DNA of 64,000 bases from Flavobacterium succinicans LMG 10402 (GTDB lineage: Bacteria; Bacteroidota; Bacteroidia; Flavobacteriales; Flavobacteriaceae): contig NZ_JATV01000001.1 in assembly GCF_000611675.1 (NCBI RefSeq), forward strand, positions 186,001 through 250,000. Reading direction: 5' to 3'. How positions within the stretch are numbered: position 1 is the first letter of the stretch; each line of letters opens with the position of its first letter. The position numbers were made by a program, and so were the translations under genes. Below, piece by piece: positions 35,948 to 47,100 of the stretch. Below the pieces are notes generated by a model. That model made no database searches and was not told the origin of the DNA. It saw only the letters and a program-made list of their open reading frames with translations.

Positions 35948-37457
35948 AGTAACGCAAAAAGACATCAATAATACCGTTTGGAAAGCCTGTGATACCTTTC
36001 GTGGCGCCATTGATCCTTCACAATACAAAGATTACATTTTAACAATGTTATTTTTAAAATACGTAACAGACGTATACAATGAAAAAAAATTGGAATACAC
36101 CCAAAAATATGATGGTAACGAAGATCGTGTGAAAAGAGCTTTAGAACGCGAGCGTTTCATCGTTCCTGACGAGTCAAGTTTTGATTTTTTGTTCGAAAAC
36201 AGAAACAATCCTAAAATCGGAGAAATGATCAATCACGCTTTGGCTGAACTTGAAGAAGCCAACCGTGAAAAATTAGGTGGTCATGATGGTTCTAATATTT
36301 TTAGAAACATCGATTTTAACAGCTCTAACCTAGGCGATGCGAAAGGGAAAATTGCCCGTTTGCGTAATTTGTTAACGGATTTCAAATCCTTAAATCTTTC
36401 GTCTTCTAATCTAGAAAATAACGATGTGATTGGTGGCGCTTATGAATTCTTAATTGCCAATTTCGCTTCGGATTCTGGAAAAAAAGCAGGAGAATTTTTT
36501 ACCCCGGGAGAAGTTTCTACTTTATTAGCCAAATTAACCAAATCAAAACCCGGCTCTCGTATTTATGACCCTACCTGTGGCTCTGGATCTCTTTTAATAA
36601 AATCAGGTCGCGAGGTGGGCGATAATAATTTCTCCCTATACGGTCAAGAAGCCAACGGCAGTACTTGGGCCTTAGCAGTTATGAACATGTATTTGCACGG
36701 CTATGATAGTGCAGTGATTCGTTGGGGCGACACCCTGCGCAATCCTAAACACAAAGAAGGTGATACACTCATGCTTTTTGATACCGTGGTTGCCAATCCT
36801 CCTTTTTCGTTAGACAAATGGGGAGCCGAAGATTTAGCATCAGACAAATACAATCGCTTTTGGAGAGGAGTGCCTCCAAAATCCAAAGGAGATTGGGCGT
36901 TTATTTCACACATGTTAGAATCACTAAATGCCACTGGAAAAGCAGGAGTAGTAGTGCCTCATGGGGTATTGTTTAGAGGAGCTGCCGAAGGTAAGATACG
37001 CACACAAACCCTGCAAGAAGATCTAATTGAAGCCGTGATTGGCCTTCCCGCAAACTTGTTCTTTGGCACGGGTATTCCTGCAGCCATTATTATCTTTAAT
37101 AAACAAAAACGCAATAAAGAAAAATTTCTGTTTATAGATGCCAGCAAAGGTTTTAATTCAGGCAAAAACCAAAATGTACTAGGTGAAAATCATATCGAGC
37201 ATATTCTAGAGGTGTACACCCAATTTCATGACCAAGTGATGGACAAAGGAGTGGTGGAAGACAAATTTGCTTACATCGCTGACCTTGCCGAAATCACAGA
37301 AAATGATGGCAACCTCAACATTCCTCGCTATGTGGATACCTACGAAGAAGAACCCGAAATTGACATTACAGCCACCCAAATTCGAATTACGGAGCTCGAA
37401 ATAGAACTCGCCGCTGTAAAAACAGAAATGGAACAATACCTACAAGCGTTTAAATAA
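35937..37457 (+). CDS. hsdM: Type I restriction-modification methyltransferase subunit
   Basis: A 506-residue N6-adenine methyltransferase. The N-terminal HsdM_N domain contains DTFRGAIDPSQYKDYIL. SAM motif I is DPTCGSGSLL and catalytic motif IV is VVANPPFSLDKW, an NPPF type. The C-terminus is coiled-coil (RITELEIELAAVKTEMEQYL), for contact with HsdS. It forms the modification enzyme with HsdS and, with HsdR, the restriction complex. Confidence 0.96.
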   Translation: MSNKVTQKDINNTVWKACDTFRGAIDPSQYKDYILTMLFLKYVTDVYNEKKLEYTQKYDGNEDRVKRALERERFIVPDESSFDFLFENRNNPKIGEMINHALAELEEANREKLGGHDGSNIFRNIDFNSSNLGDAKGKIARLRNLLTDFKSLNLSSSNLENNDVIGGAYEFLIANFASDSGKKAGEFFTPGEVSTLLAKLTKSKPGSRIYDPTCGSGSLLIKSGREVGDNNFSLYGQEANGSTWALAVMNMYLHGYDSAVIRWGDTLRNPKHKEGDTLMLFDTVVANPPFSLDKWGAEDLASDKYNRFWRGVPPKSKGDWAFISHMLESLNATGKAGVVVPHGVLFRGAAEGKIRTQTLQEDLIEAVIGLPANLFFGTGIPAAIIIFNKQKRNKEKFLFIDASKGFNSGKNQNVLGENHIEHILEVYTQFHDQVMDKGVVEDKFAYIADLAEITENDGNLNIPRYVDTYEEEPEIDITATQIRITELEIELAAVKTEMEQYLQAFK

Positions 37458-37507
37458 ATTCTGACCCAAGGGCAAGTAAAATAGCAAGCCCTACTGAAAC
37501 AAAAAAA

Positions 37508-38725
37508 ATGAAACAAGGATATAAAAATAGCGAATTGGGGATCATTCCTGAGGAGTGGGAAGTGAAGAAATTGGGGGATATTTTAAAGAATTATTCATTA
37601 GGCGGTAATTATGAAAATGTTTCAGGTGAATCAGATTTACCACTTATAAAAATGGGTAATGTTGGAAGAGGGAGAATGAATATAAGTAAAGTTGAATATT
37701 TAGCAAAAGATGTAAGATACTCAGAAAATGATATATTACACTTTAATGACATTTTATTCAATACTAGAAACACTTTAGAATTAGTTGGAAAAGTTGCGAT
37801 ATGGAAAAATGAACTTGCATTTGCGCTATATAATTCTAACCTAATGAGGATGTATTTTAAAGAAGAGTTTATTGATAATAATGACTTTATAAATTTTCAA
37901 TTTAATTCAGGACTATCATTAAGTAATTTAAAACGATTTGCAACTGGAACCACTAGTGTAGCTGCAATATATACTAAAGATTTATTAAAATTGAAAATTC
38001 CCCTCCCGCCTCTGGCAGAACAAAAAGCCATAGCCGATTGCCTGGCCACTTGGGACAAAGTCATAGCGCACCAAACCTTACTGATAAAAGCCAAAGAAGA
38101 GCGCAAAAAAGCGCTAATGCAACAACTCCTTACTGGCAAAAAACGCTTAACAGGGTTTACAGAGGAGTGGAAGATGGTAAAATTGGGCGATTTATTTTCA
38201 GAAAGGAATGAAACAAAAATAGTAGATTTACCCCTATTGTCTATTGGTCAAGATGGTGTATATCCCCAAACGGATTCAAATAAACGTGACATTTCTAATA
38301 ACGATAAGTCAAAATACAAAAGGATTGCACCCGGAGATATTGGTTACAATACTATGCGTATGTGGCAAGGGCGCTCTGCTTTAAGCAGTTTGGAAGGGAT
38401 TGTAAGTCCAGCTTACACCATTCTTACACCCAAGAAAAATGTAAATTCATATTACTTTTCAATACTATTTAAAACAACTAAGTTGACAAACCTTTTTTGG
38501 AGAAATTCACAAGGGCTTGTTGATGATACACTTAATTGCAAATACAAGGATTTTTCAAAAATCAAATATTGGGTTCCTTCTTTTGAAGAGCAAACCGCTA
38601 TTGCCACTATTTTAAATACAGCCGAGAAAGAAATTGAAATAGAGGAACAAAAACTAGCAGATGTGCAACAACAGAAAAAAGGCCTAATGCAGCAATTACT
38701 AACAGGCAAAGTAAGACTAGTATAA
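37508..38725 (+). CDS. hsdS: Type I restriction-modification specificity subunit
   Basis: A 405-residue protein with two target-recognition domains and two conserved helical spacers: PPLAEQKAIADCLATWDK leading to ALMQQLLTGKKRL, and PSFEEQTAIATILNTAEK leading to GLMQQLLTGKVRL. The two spacer ends are also similar at the DNA level (near 38116 and 38687), so recombination between TRDs is possible. The recognition sequence cannot be predicted. It begins 50 bp after hsdM. Confidence 0.94.
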   Translation: MKQGYKNSELGIIPEEWEVKKLGDILKNYSLGGNYENVSGESDLPLIKMGNVGRGRMNISKVEYLAKDVRYSENDILHFNDILFNTRNTLELVGKVAIWKNELAFALYNSNLMRMYFKEEFIDNNDFINFQFNSGLSLSNLKRFATGTTSVAAIYTKDLLKLKIPLPPLAEQKAIADCLATWDKVIAHQTLLIKAKEERKKALMQQLLTGKKRLTGFTEEWKMVKLGDLFSERNETKIVDLPLLSIGQDGVYPQTDSNKRDISNNDKSKYKRIAPGDIGYNTMRMWQGRSALSSLEGIVSPAYTILTPKKNVNSYYFSILFKTTKLTNLFWRNSQGLVDDTLNCKYKDFSKIKYWVPSFEEQTAIATILNTAEKEIEIEEQKLADVQQQKKGLMQQLLTGKVRLV

Positions 38726-38749
38726 ACCGAAGAGTAGGCAAGGTACACT

Positions 38750-39472
38750 ATGGAAAAAACAATCTACATCGACGAAAGCTGCCATCTCGAAAAGGACCAA
38801 CTGCCCTTGATGTGCATTGGTTATACCAAAATCGACAGCTCAAAACACGAAACCTACAAAAAGGAAATTAAAGCAATAAAGCGAAGACACCATTCCCCTA
38901 CAGAAATTAAATGGAATAAACTATCGATGTCAAGATGGGAATTATACAAAGAGTTGATTGATTATTTTTTTAAAAAGGAAATACACTTTAGAGCCATATT
39001 GGTAAAAAATAAAGCACAGCTAAACCACGCAAAATTCAATAAAGGCGATCACAATTCCTTTTATTATACCTTGGTGTATCTGCTGTTAAAAAACCCTTAT
39101 GTGAATGCAACCGAAGACCAATTCAAAGTAATTTTGGACATCAAAGACACTAGAGGCAAAGAGCGACTGCGCAATTTAGACCTTAGGCTCAAAAAGGAAT
39201 ACCAGTCAAAATACCAAAAAGAATCGCCTTTTCATTTCTTTCAACACATCCGTTCGCACGAAAGTGAATTGCTGCAACTAACCGATTTGTTTATTGGTGC
39301 CATTACCTACAAAGCCCGAAAAGCCCATAAGGAAGAAAAGGCCTCCGAAGTAAAAAAAAGAATCGTTACTTACTTAGAGCAAAAATCAGGCTACGTGCTG
39401 CATGATGGCACCAACCCTTTTGAGGAAAAATTCAATATTTTTGATTTTCAAATTCAAACCAGTCAATTGTAA
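38750..39472 (+). CDS. DUF3800-type protein in the hsd locus
   Basis: A 240-residue protein. The start EKTIYIDESCHLEKDQ and the later acidic stretch HESELLQLTDLFIGAITYK fit the DUF3800 family, which has an RNase H-like fold and conserved acidic residues. The segment SPTEIKWNKLS matches the family's central motif. Members often occur in defence loci but their role is not settled. It lies 24 bp after hsdS and 1 bp before the next gene, so it is part of the operon. Insertion between hsdS and hsdR is unusual. Confidence 0.78.
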   Translation: MEKTIYIDESCHLEKDQLPLMCIGYTKIDSSKHETYKKEIKAIKRRHHSPTEIKWNKLSMSRWELYKELIDYFFKKEIHFRAILVKNKAQLNHAKFNKGDHNSFYYTLVYLLLKNPYVNATEDQFKVILDIKDTRGKERLRNLDLRLKKEYQSKYQKESPFHFFQHIRSHESELLQLTDLFIGAITYKARKAHKEEKASEVKKRIVTYLEQKSGYVLHDGTNPFEEKFNIFDFQIQTSQL

Positions 39473-39473
39473 T

Positions 39474-39971
39474 ATGGAAGAACACGAGTTAGACCTATTA
39501 GAAGATTTGTTTGAAGACTTGACTATTGATGGACCGGATAACAATCAAATGCATACATTGTTTGGCGTTTTTAAACAAGATATGATAAAAGCACCCATTT
39601 TTATTGGCAAACAACAAGTGGGATTTGATAAAAAAAAATCGGTACACCCTTTGTTTAAAGGAAAGCCTGTCGGTTTTGAGCATATATGTACTCGAGAGAG
39701 CAAACATTCGCGTCTTAGAAATTTTGACCCAGAAAGAACCAACAAAATACATTGGATCAAACCAGTTATCTTCAACCAAGAAGACAACAGAGTGAAATAT
39801 TTTGAGAGGCTACATTTTAACGGTCAAAATCAACGGTATTTTTGGTTTCAAGCCAAAAGCTACGTAGTAATAGTAAGAGAAATTACAAGTAATTTACAAT
39901 TGGTTACCGCTTTTAAAGTAGATAAGTCAGAAGAAAACCGATTTAAAATTTGGTATGAGGATTACAAATAG
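39474..39971 (+). CDS. Unknown protein, possible BECR-fold nuclease
   Basis: A 165-residue protein with an acidic start (EEHELDLLEDLFEDLTIDG). I do not recognise it firmly. The second half reads TRESKHSRLRNFDPERTNK, then IHWIKPVIFN, RYFWFQAKSYVVIVREI and LQLVTAFKVD. This order of a basic block, an IxWIxP-like strand and a final VTAF strand recalls the Barnase/EndoU/ColicinE5/RelE (BECR) toxin fold of phage-type nucleases. That is inference from pattern only. It is 1 bp after the DUF3800 gene; a plausible partner relation is suggested by this coupling. Confidence 0.5.
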   Translation: MEEHELDLLEDLFEDLTIDGPDNNQMHTLFGVFKQDMIKAPIFIGKQQVGFDKKKSVHPLFKGKPVGFEHICTRESKHSRLRNFDPERTNKIHWIKPVIFNQEDNRVKYFERLHFNGQNQRYFWFQAKSYVVIVREITSNLQLVTAFKVDKSEENRFKIWYEDYK

Positions 39972-39975
39972 GCAT

Positions 39976-40072
39976 AAAAAAACCCCACTTCGTAAGTGAG
40001 GCACGTATCTTTAGGCAATACGACTGATACAACAAATGTGCTAAGCCAAGTCCTTTACCCTTTGGGTATTGA
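39976..40072 (-). ncRNA. Candidate small RNA upstream of hsdR
   Basis: About 97 nt on the minus strand with a promoter upstream (see 40078) and an intrinsic terminator at 39976-40001 (8-bp stem, 3-nt loop, seven T). A further hairpin TACCC/GGGTA lies near its 5' end. No ORF. It sits between the nuclease-like gene and hsdR, antisense to no gene in the integrated locus apart from its terminator end. I do not recognise the family. Confidence 0.6.
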
Positions 40073-40077
40073 CACCA

Positions 40078-40110
40078 CAAAAGTAGTGCTTTTTTATAGA
40101 ATATTCCAAA
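40078..40110 (-). promoter_or_regulatory. Promoter of the candidate small RNA near hsdR
   Basis: Minus strand: TTTG (40107-40110), 21 bp, TACTTTTG (40078-40085). A strong match to the Bacteroidota consensus, with no minus-strand gene to serve. Confidence 0.65.
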
Positions 40111-40167
40111 TTTAATACTGCAAAACAGCAATTGTGCATACAAAAACTATCGAAACACCAATCATAA

Positions 40168-43100
40168 ATGGCATTTACTGAAGACAACATTTCGCAAATC
40201 CCCGCCCTCAAACTATTGATCAACTTGGGTTTTGAATATCTTTCGCCTCAAGAAGCCTTGACATATCGAAAAAACAGAGAAAGTCAAGTAATCTTAACAG
40301 AGGTAGTGCAGGAACGATTAAACCACATCAATACCATCAAAATAGGGAGTAAAAAGACCAAATTTGAAGCAGCAAATATCGAAAAAGCCATACAAAAACT
40401 CCAAGATATTCCACTAGCCGAAGGTTTGGTGCACGCGTGTAATCATATTTATAACCTGTTGGTGTTTGGTTGTGCGTTAGAACAATCTATCGAAGGTGAC
40501 AAAAAAAGTCACACCCTGCAATATATAGATTGGAAAAATCCAGCCAATAATCTTTATCACGTAACCGAAGAGTTTTCTGTTTTGCGCACTGGCCGAAAAG
40601 ATACCTACCGCCCAGATATTGTAGTGTTTGTAAATGGGATACCTTTAGCAGTAATCGAATGCAAAAGCCCAACCATAAAAGAACCCCCCATAAAACAAGC
40701 CATTAGCCAACACATTCGGAACCAACAAGAAAATGGAATTCAAAGCTTATATGTCTACAGCCAAATACTTTTGGCCACCTCATTAGTAGAAGCCAAATAC
40801 GCGACTACCAATACCAAAGAAGAATTTTGGGCGGTGTGGAAAGAAAAAGACAACAGCTTTTTAGAAAAACTAGAGGCAATCGTAAATACTCCGTTAGCTA
40901 AAGAGGTCGAAGCCAAAATTTTTAAAACTGAAAGTAGAAATTCTTTTGACCATAAGGCCTACATAGAAAAGTACCAACAAAGGGTAGCACCAACGCAGCA
41001 AGATATTTTTATCCAAGGCTTGCTAAGTCCAGAGCGATTGCTGCCTATTGTTAAAGATTTTATTCTTTTTGAAGCTGGGGTTGTCAAGAAAGTGGCGCGT
41101 TTTCAGCAGTTTTTTTCTATTACTAAAATTATAGATCGAATCAAACCCGTTCGCAATGGCAAACGTAAAGGAGGGGTTATCTGGCACACTCAAGGCAGCG
41201 GAAAGTCCTTAACCATGGCAATGCTGGCACGCAAAATACAAGATACCATTCCAAATCCTCAGATTATTTTGGTAACGGATAGAGTCGACCTAGACCGCCA
41301 AATTACCGCAACATTACAAAAAGTAGAAGTTGAGGTAATTAATGCAGCTTCAGGAAAACAATTAGTAAGTTTACTACAAGGCAATGGTGATTTGGTGATC
41401 ACTACCATTATCAATAAGTTTGATGCTGCGGTCAAAGGCTTATCCGATAACCCAATCATTAGTCACAATATTTTCGTACTCATTGACGAAGGACACAGAA
41501 CACAACATGGGATATTTAATGTAAACATGGAAAAGGTGTTGCCCAATGCTTGTTTCATAGTGTTTACAGGGACACCCCTAATGAAAAAACAAAAGAATAC
41601 GGCCAACAAATTTGGAGGGATAATTGACACCTATCCTATTGCTGAAGCTGTTGCCGATGGTGCTATTGTCTCTATTCTTTACGAAGGACGCTTAGCCATT
41701 CAAGACGTCAATAGAACAGCCTTAGACAAAGGGGTCGATCGTGTAATGGAAGACTTAGAAGAGTATCATAAGGCCGATTTAAAGAAAAAAATGAATCGAG
41801 CGGGCTTAATTTCCAAAACAGATCAAAATATTTTCCAAACGGCTTTAGATATAAGCGATCATTTTTATGCGAATTGGGGGGAAGATAAAACTGGAGTGCA
41901 TTCAGGTTTTAGAGGAATGGTCGTTTGCCCAGATAAACTAACGGCTGTTAAATATAAAAAAGCATTTGACCTGATAGCAAAAGTAAAAACGGAAGTGGTA
42001 ATGTCTGCACCTGATAACCGTGAAAACAATGAAGATGTCCATAGCTCCCAATCGCCAGAGGTAATTCAATATTATGATTTATTAAAAACAAAGTATGGTC
42101 AAGATATAGATAAAACAATTATCCAACAATATGAGAATGGGGAGAATATCGAATTATTAATTGTAATAGATAAGCTCCTAACGGGTTTTGATGTACCACA
42201 GACCATTGTTATGTATTTGTGCCGTAAATTAAGAGAACACACTTTGTTGCAAGCCATTGCAAGGGTAAACAGAGTTTACCCAGGTAAGGATTTTGGGTAC
42301 ATTGTAGATTATGCTGGAATTATGGAGGAGCTGGAAGTAGCACTAGAAAGCTATTCTGGTAATGAAGATACGTTTGACGCAGAGGATCTGGCAGGCTCCT
42401 TTACAGATATTAATGAAGAAATAAACAGATTACCTCGAGTACATGCGGATGTAGTTGCCATTTTCAAAGGAATAAAAAACAAATTAAACATTGATGAATA
42501 TATTGTGTTGTTAGCGGATCAGGCCATTAGGGAAGATTTTTATAACAAATTCAATGTTTTTGCTCGAATCCTAAAAATAGCCCTTTCTTCTTTAGAATTT
42601 CACAATTCAGGATCCGAAACAGAAAGGGAAATATATAGAGAGGATCTTAAAAAATTTGCCAACATTCGTGTGGCTGCCAATTCGGTTTATCTCGACAAAG
42701 TCAGTTTTGCACAATATGAAAAACAATTGCAAAAATTACTAGACCAACACGTCATTACCGAAGAAATTATTCGATTGGTAGAGCCGTTAAATATCTTAGA
42801 TGCCGATGCATTCGACCAAGAAGTAGAAAAACTTATTGGAGCTCGAGCCAAAGCAGAAAAAATAGCAGCGGCTACAGCAAAGTTCATCTCCATCAATGTG
42901 GATACAAATCCAGCGCTCTTTAAAAAATTATCAGAGTTAATTAGTGAAACAATTGCAGATATGCGGGCGAATCGACTGTCCGAAATTGAAGCACTTAAAA
43001 AACTAAAGGAAATCAAAGAAAATGCGATCAATGGTTCCTCCAGTGATATTCCTCTCGAAGTACAAGACAAAAAAAGAAATAGAGCCATTTTTCAATTGTT

Positions 43101-43323
43101 TAAAGATGAAAAACTAGCGAACACCAATTTAGTCGAGTTAACATTAATGTTTGATAAAATTGTGTCAAAATATGAAGTAGTAGATTGGCAGAAGCGTACG
43201 GATATCATCAATACAATAGAACTAGAGTTCGGAGACTATTTAATGGATGTCTTTGATGTCCAAATGACAGTAGCAGATGAGTTAACTAAAAAGGCCATTG
43301 ATATTGCAATAGCGAACAAATAG
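40168..43323 (+). CDS. hsdR: Type I restriction endonuclease, R subunit
   Basis: A 1051-residue motor-nuclease that translocates and cuts unmethylated DNA. The nuclease domain near residues 120-180 has the PD-(D/E)XK-type IPLAVIECKSP. The helicase core has Walker A TQGSGKSLTMAML, motif II LIDEGHRTQHG and motif III FTGTPL. The C-terminal helical part contacts HsdM. It is separated from the rest of the hsd genes by DUF3800, the nuclease-like gene and a 196-bp gap. Confidence 0.96.
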   Translation: MAFTEDNISQIPALKLLINLGFEYLSPQEALTYRKNRESQVILTEVVQERLNHINTIKIGSKKTKFEAANIEKAIQKLQDIPLAEGLVHACNHIYNLLVFGCALEQSIEGDKKSHTLQYIDWKNPANNLYHVTEEFSVLRTGRKDTYRPDIVVFVNGIPLAVIECKSPTIKEPPIKQAISQHIRNQQENGIQSLYVYSQILLATSLVEAKYATTNTKEEFWAVWKEKDNSFLEKLEAIVNTPLAKEVEAKIFKTESRNSFDHKAYIEKYQQRVAPTQQDIFIQGLLSPERLLPIVKDFILFEAGVVKKVARFQQFFSITKIIDRIKPVRNGKRKGGVIWHTQGSGKSLTMAMLARKIQDTIPNPQIILVTDRVDLDRQITATLQKVEVEVINAASGKQLVSLLQGNGDLVITTIINKFDAAVKGLSDNPIISHNIFVLIDEGHRTQHGIFNVNMEKVLPNACFIVFTGTPLMKKQKNTANKFGGIIDTYPIAEAVADGAIVSILYEGRLAIQDVNRTALDKGVDRVMEDLEEYHKADLKKKMNRAGLISKTDQNIFQTALDISDHFYANWGEDKTGVHSGFRGMVVCPDKLTAVKYKKAFDLIAKVKTEVVMSAPDNRENNEDVHSSQSPEVIQYYDLLKTKYGQDIDKTIIQQYENGENIELLIVIDKLLTGFDVPQTIVMYLCRKLREHTLLQAIARVNRVYPGKDFGYIVDYAGIMEELEVALESYSGNEDTFDAEDLAGSFTDINEEINRLPRVHADVVAIFKGIKNKLNIDEYIVLLADQAIREDFYNKFNVFARILKIALSSLEFHNSGSETEREIYREDLKKFANIRVAANSVYLDKVSFAQYEKQLQKLLDQHVITEEIIRLVEPLNILDADAFDQEVEKLIGARAKAEKIAAATAKFISINVDTNPALFKKLSELISETIADMRANRLSEIEALKKLKEIKENAINGSSSDIPLEVQDKKRNRAIFQLFKDEKLANTNLVELTLMFDKIVSKYEVVDWQKRTDIINTIELEFGDYLMDVFDVQMTVADELTKKAIDIAIANK

Positions 43324-43324
43324 A

Positions 43325-44020
43325 ATGAGTAAAGAGCAATTTGTATATGGGAACAATACTATTGAATTTGAATTAAATCATTCAAATAGAAAAACCCTAG
43401 GTGTTAAAATTATGCCAGATACTTCTGTACATGTTACAGCTCCCTTGGATTTATCACTAGTCAAAATCAAAGAAAATTTAACTAAGAAAGCCAGATGGAT
43501 AATAAAACAAAAAACACATTTTTTAAATTTTGATGCTACTGAAATATCCTATCAAATCAAATCAGGGTATTCGCTACATTATCTCGGCAGGCAATATAAG
43601 GTAATCGTACAAATAGGCACTAAAAATGAGGTCACTTACAACGGAAATCAATTTTTGGTAAAAGTTGAAAACAAAGTAAAAGCTCAAATCGTTTTTGATA
43701 AATGGCTAAAAGAAAGGGCGATGGCAAAAATAACAGAAATTGCAAAGCCAATAATCAAAAGATTTGGAGATACTTTTTTTACGCCAAAAGAGATTTTCTT
43801 CCAAGACATGCCTAAACGATGGGGAAGTTGCACCATAAAAGACAAATTAATTTTTAACCCCAAATTAATTCATACCCCAAAGCGTTGTATTGAGTATGTA
43901 GTGATGCATGAATTATGCCATATGATTTATAAACATCATAACGATGATTTTTTTAAATTACTCACTCAAATGATGCCAGACTGGGAAAAAAGAAAATCTA
44001 AATTAGATAGTTATTTGTGA
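43325..44020 (+). CDS. YgjP-like metallopeptidase
   Basis: A 231-residue zinc protease of the YgjP/WLM group. The motif WGSCTIKDKLIFNPKLIH and the zinc site MHELCHMIYKHHNDDFF (HExxH with a distal H) are clear. It follows the hsdR stop by 1 bp. This gene is often found immediately after hsdR in type I systems, but its function there is not established. No signal peptide. Confidence 0.88.
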   Translation: MSKEQFVYGNNTIEFELNHSNRKTLGVKIMPDTSVHVTAPLDLSLVKIKENLTKKARWIIKQKTHFLNFDATEISYQIKSGYSLHYLGRQYKVIVQIGTKNEVTYNGNQFLVKVENKVKAQIVFDKWLKERAMAKITEIAKPIIKRFGDTFFTPKEIFFQDMPKRWGSCTIKDKLIFNPKLIHTPKRCIEYVVMHELCHMIYKHHNDDFFKLLTQMMPDWEKRKSKLDSYL

Positions 44021-44156
44021 GTTTTTTTAAAATTTCATGCATCTAAGTGTATCAAATAATTTAATTGTGTAGTGTATCCAAAGTTATTAAAAACCCAAAT
44101 ATCTTAAATCTTTTCAAAATAATACCTACATTAACTCTCTCAACAATTTTACAAAT

Positions 44157-47100
44157 ATGACCGAAAAAATAATTAGAATTAATAAAGTATTAAGAGAATT
44201 AAATATTTCTTTGGAAAGTGCCGTAAAGTATTTAAAAAGTGAAAATATTCATATAGTTGCAAGTCCAAATACCAAGATAAACAATGACGTATATAACCTT
44301 TTAGTTGAAAAGTTTAAAACCAAAAACCATATTTCAGCTTCAAATACTTCAAATAATAATCAACCACAAATGGAGCTCAATAGTCACAGGCTTTTTATCG
44401 TAATTGAACAAAAAGAGAGAAGTACTATTGTTAGAGATTGTATTACCGAAAAAACTTATCCCTGTAAAAAAATTGCAAAATTAGTTGGTTATGATGTAAC
44501 AATGCAAGTTAGAGCGTTGGATGATCCGGATAAACCCAAATTAAGCTATAGCGTTTTAAATGATTTTGTGGAGAATAAAGAGTATGAATTTGAAATACTT
44601 GAAAAAAAAGAAAATGGCTATAAGATTGAATACTCTGTCAACTTTACTTCTTTCATACCCTTCTCTTTTGAAAAATATATCGAAAACAATAAAATAAAGT
44701 TAACAATTGACAAAATTGATGTTGATCTAAATAGATTGTCATTTAAATTACCTGCTGCCAAAACTATTGAAATCAAAAAGTATTCATTTGATAATAATAT
44801 AGCTATTGAAAATGTTTTTTCAATTGGAGAAAAATATAATTTCACAGTTTACGGTTTTAGAAAAATTGATGATAATACCTCTATTTTATTACTAGAGCAT
44901 CAAGGATTTAAAACCACTGTTAAAGCTTTTCCTTTTCAAAAAGAAGACAATTTGCCAGAAAATGTTACATGTTTGGTTACCAAGATGTTTGATAACAAAA
45001 TGTATCTTCAACAGGATAGATTTTCAACTTTTAATAATCTCTACAAGGAAGGAATGCAATACGAGTTTCATGTGCTTAGCATGGATAATGATGGCAAATC
45101 CAATTCAAATTACTTTTTATTAGAAGATAATTATGGTTTCAATCACAAACTTTACTATCATGAATTTGACAATTCTGAGTTTGAATCAATCGAAATAGAC
45201 GATAAAATTTTTTTGTATTTACGAAAAATTGATGAAAAAGGCTTCTTAGTTTTATACCTGAATTCATTTGCTAATCAAGGTGAATTTATTACAGCTCAGT
45301 CAGTTTTTGAAAAGATTGAGCAAGCTGATAATGTAAAAAAGTATTTTTTTGATTTGGAAGAAATTCTACAATCTAGAAAGTATAAGTACCAAAATTTTTC
45401 GCAACTTTTTGAAGATTATGCAAACAAAGAAAATCTTTGGATTTTCTCTTATTTAAGTTTTTTAGATGCGTTAATTCAAAATTACATCAAACACAATGAA
45501 TTAGAAAAAGCAATAGAATTTAATAACATTTACATTGCTGTTGAAGAATGGATGCTAGAGGGGTCTGATTTTCTTCAAAAATTCAGCCAAGAAAAAAAGT
45601 TAACCATAATTAAAAAAGCTGAAGATCAATTAGCAAAAGCCAAGGCTAAAAATGAAGCTTTAAGACTAATATTAGATGACAAAAGTGATGATTATATTGA
45701 GGAAGTTCTAAAAACACTTAGACTAAGTAGTTATCTTAGAGGTCATAAAATAAATATATTTAAGTATATCATTTTTTCAACAACAGAAATTGCTAACACA
45801 AGAACTTTAATCGAGATATTGCTTTTATTAATAAAAGGTGATATGCTGGATCCTTTTGATATTAATAATTTTATTAATATACTCCAAAAAAGAATAAATG
45901 TTGAAAGATATGATTTAACACCAAGCCTAATAGCTAATGAATCTAAACAATTTGATGAAAATACAGCAATTGCTGTTCAAAATATAATTAGCGTACTGGG
46001 TCTACAAATAATTTTGTTTACCCAAAGTGGGAATACCTCAAAAGCCATACTTAAATCCGCTATGATGTGCAGATATATAAGTATTTTATGTATTGATGAA
46101 GTTACAAAAAAGCATTATTTAGAAAAAAGCATTGAATGCATAACCGCTTCTAAAACTATTAACTTAAATCCAGAAGTGTATCATAATTTTAATATAGAAA
46201 AACTATCAAAATTAATTTTAGCAAAAGATACATCAGTAAGAAGTGAAAATCTAGTAGGCAACCAATTATTCAATCAAAATGGATCTATTTACGCTACAAA
46301 TAGTGGTTGGGCTATTTTATCCAAGCAACAAGATTCTATTTCCTTAAAGAAAAAGGAGCTGAAATTAAATAAATTAGCTTCATTTTTTGACGACAAAATA
46401 TGTGTCGCAACCCCTTACGATTTTGACTACAATCTAGTTAATAATGCATCAATCGAAGATTGCTTCAACAATTGGACTAAATATTATTCAATATCAAACA
46501 TTAAAAAATCAAAAAAATCCAAGCAAAGTGACAACCTAGCGGTTGGTCAAAAAATAAGTGTCATCGCTAAAAATTATTTAAAGAACAATAATAACATTCT
46601 TTTTCTACAAATAACTGACCCTGATTTTGAAGGTGATGGTATAATACCAGCAAATGAAATTTTCAAGTGTTATCTGGATGGTATTAATGAAATAATAAAT
46701 CCTAAAGATGAGTTTAATGCTGAAATCATTAAAATGGATGATAAAGGAAGAATTTCATTTTCAATTCTAAATGATATCTGGGAAAAAACGCTTACTGAAG
46801 CAAATATTAACGACAACATCGATGCCAAAGTACTCCAAATCAACAACAAAGACATCTTTCTGATTACAGAAAATGGTCATCATGGATATTTATATAACAT
46901 CGACAATTTATTTGATTTTGAGGAAAGAAAAGTTTATAAATTTAAAATTGAGGACATTAACTACGAAAAGTTGTCCTTAAATTTAAAATATGTGGCTAAT
47001 TCAGATAGTTATTTCAACGAAAAAAGTGTACTTAGACAGTTTCTTGAACGATCAAACATACTATTATCCAATGAAGAAAATGAATTGAATGAAGAAAGCA

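Noticed and set aside
44157..44330. The N-terminus considered as a second copy of IF-2 (infB)
   Set aside because: Only the first 55 or so residues match; there is no GTPase domain in the remaining 1500 residues.
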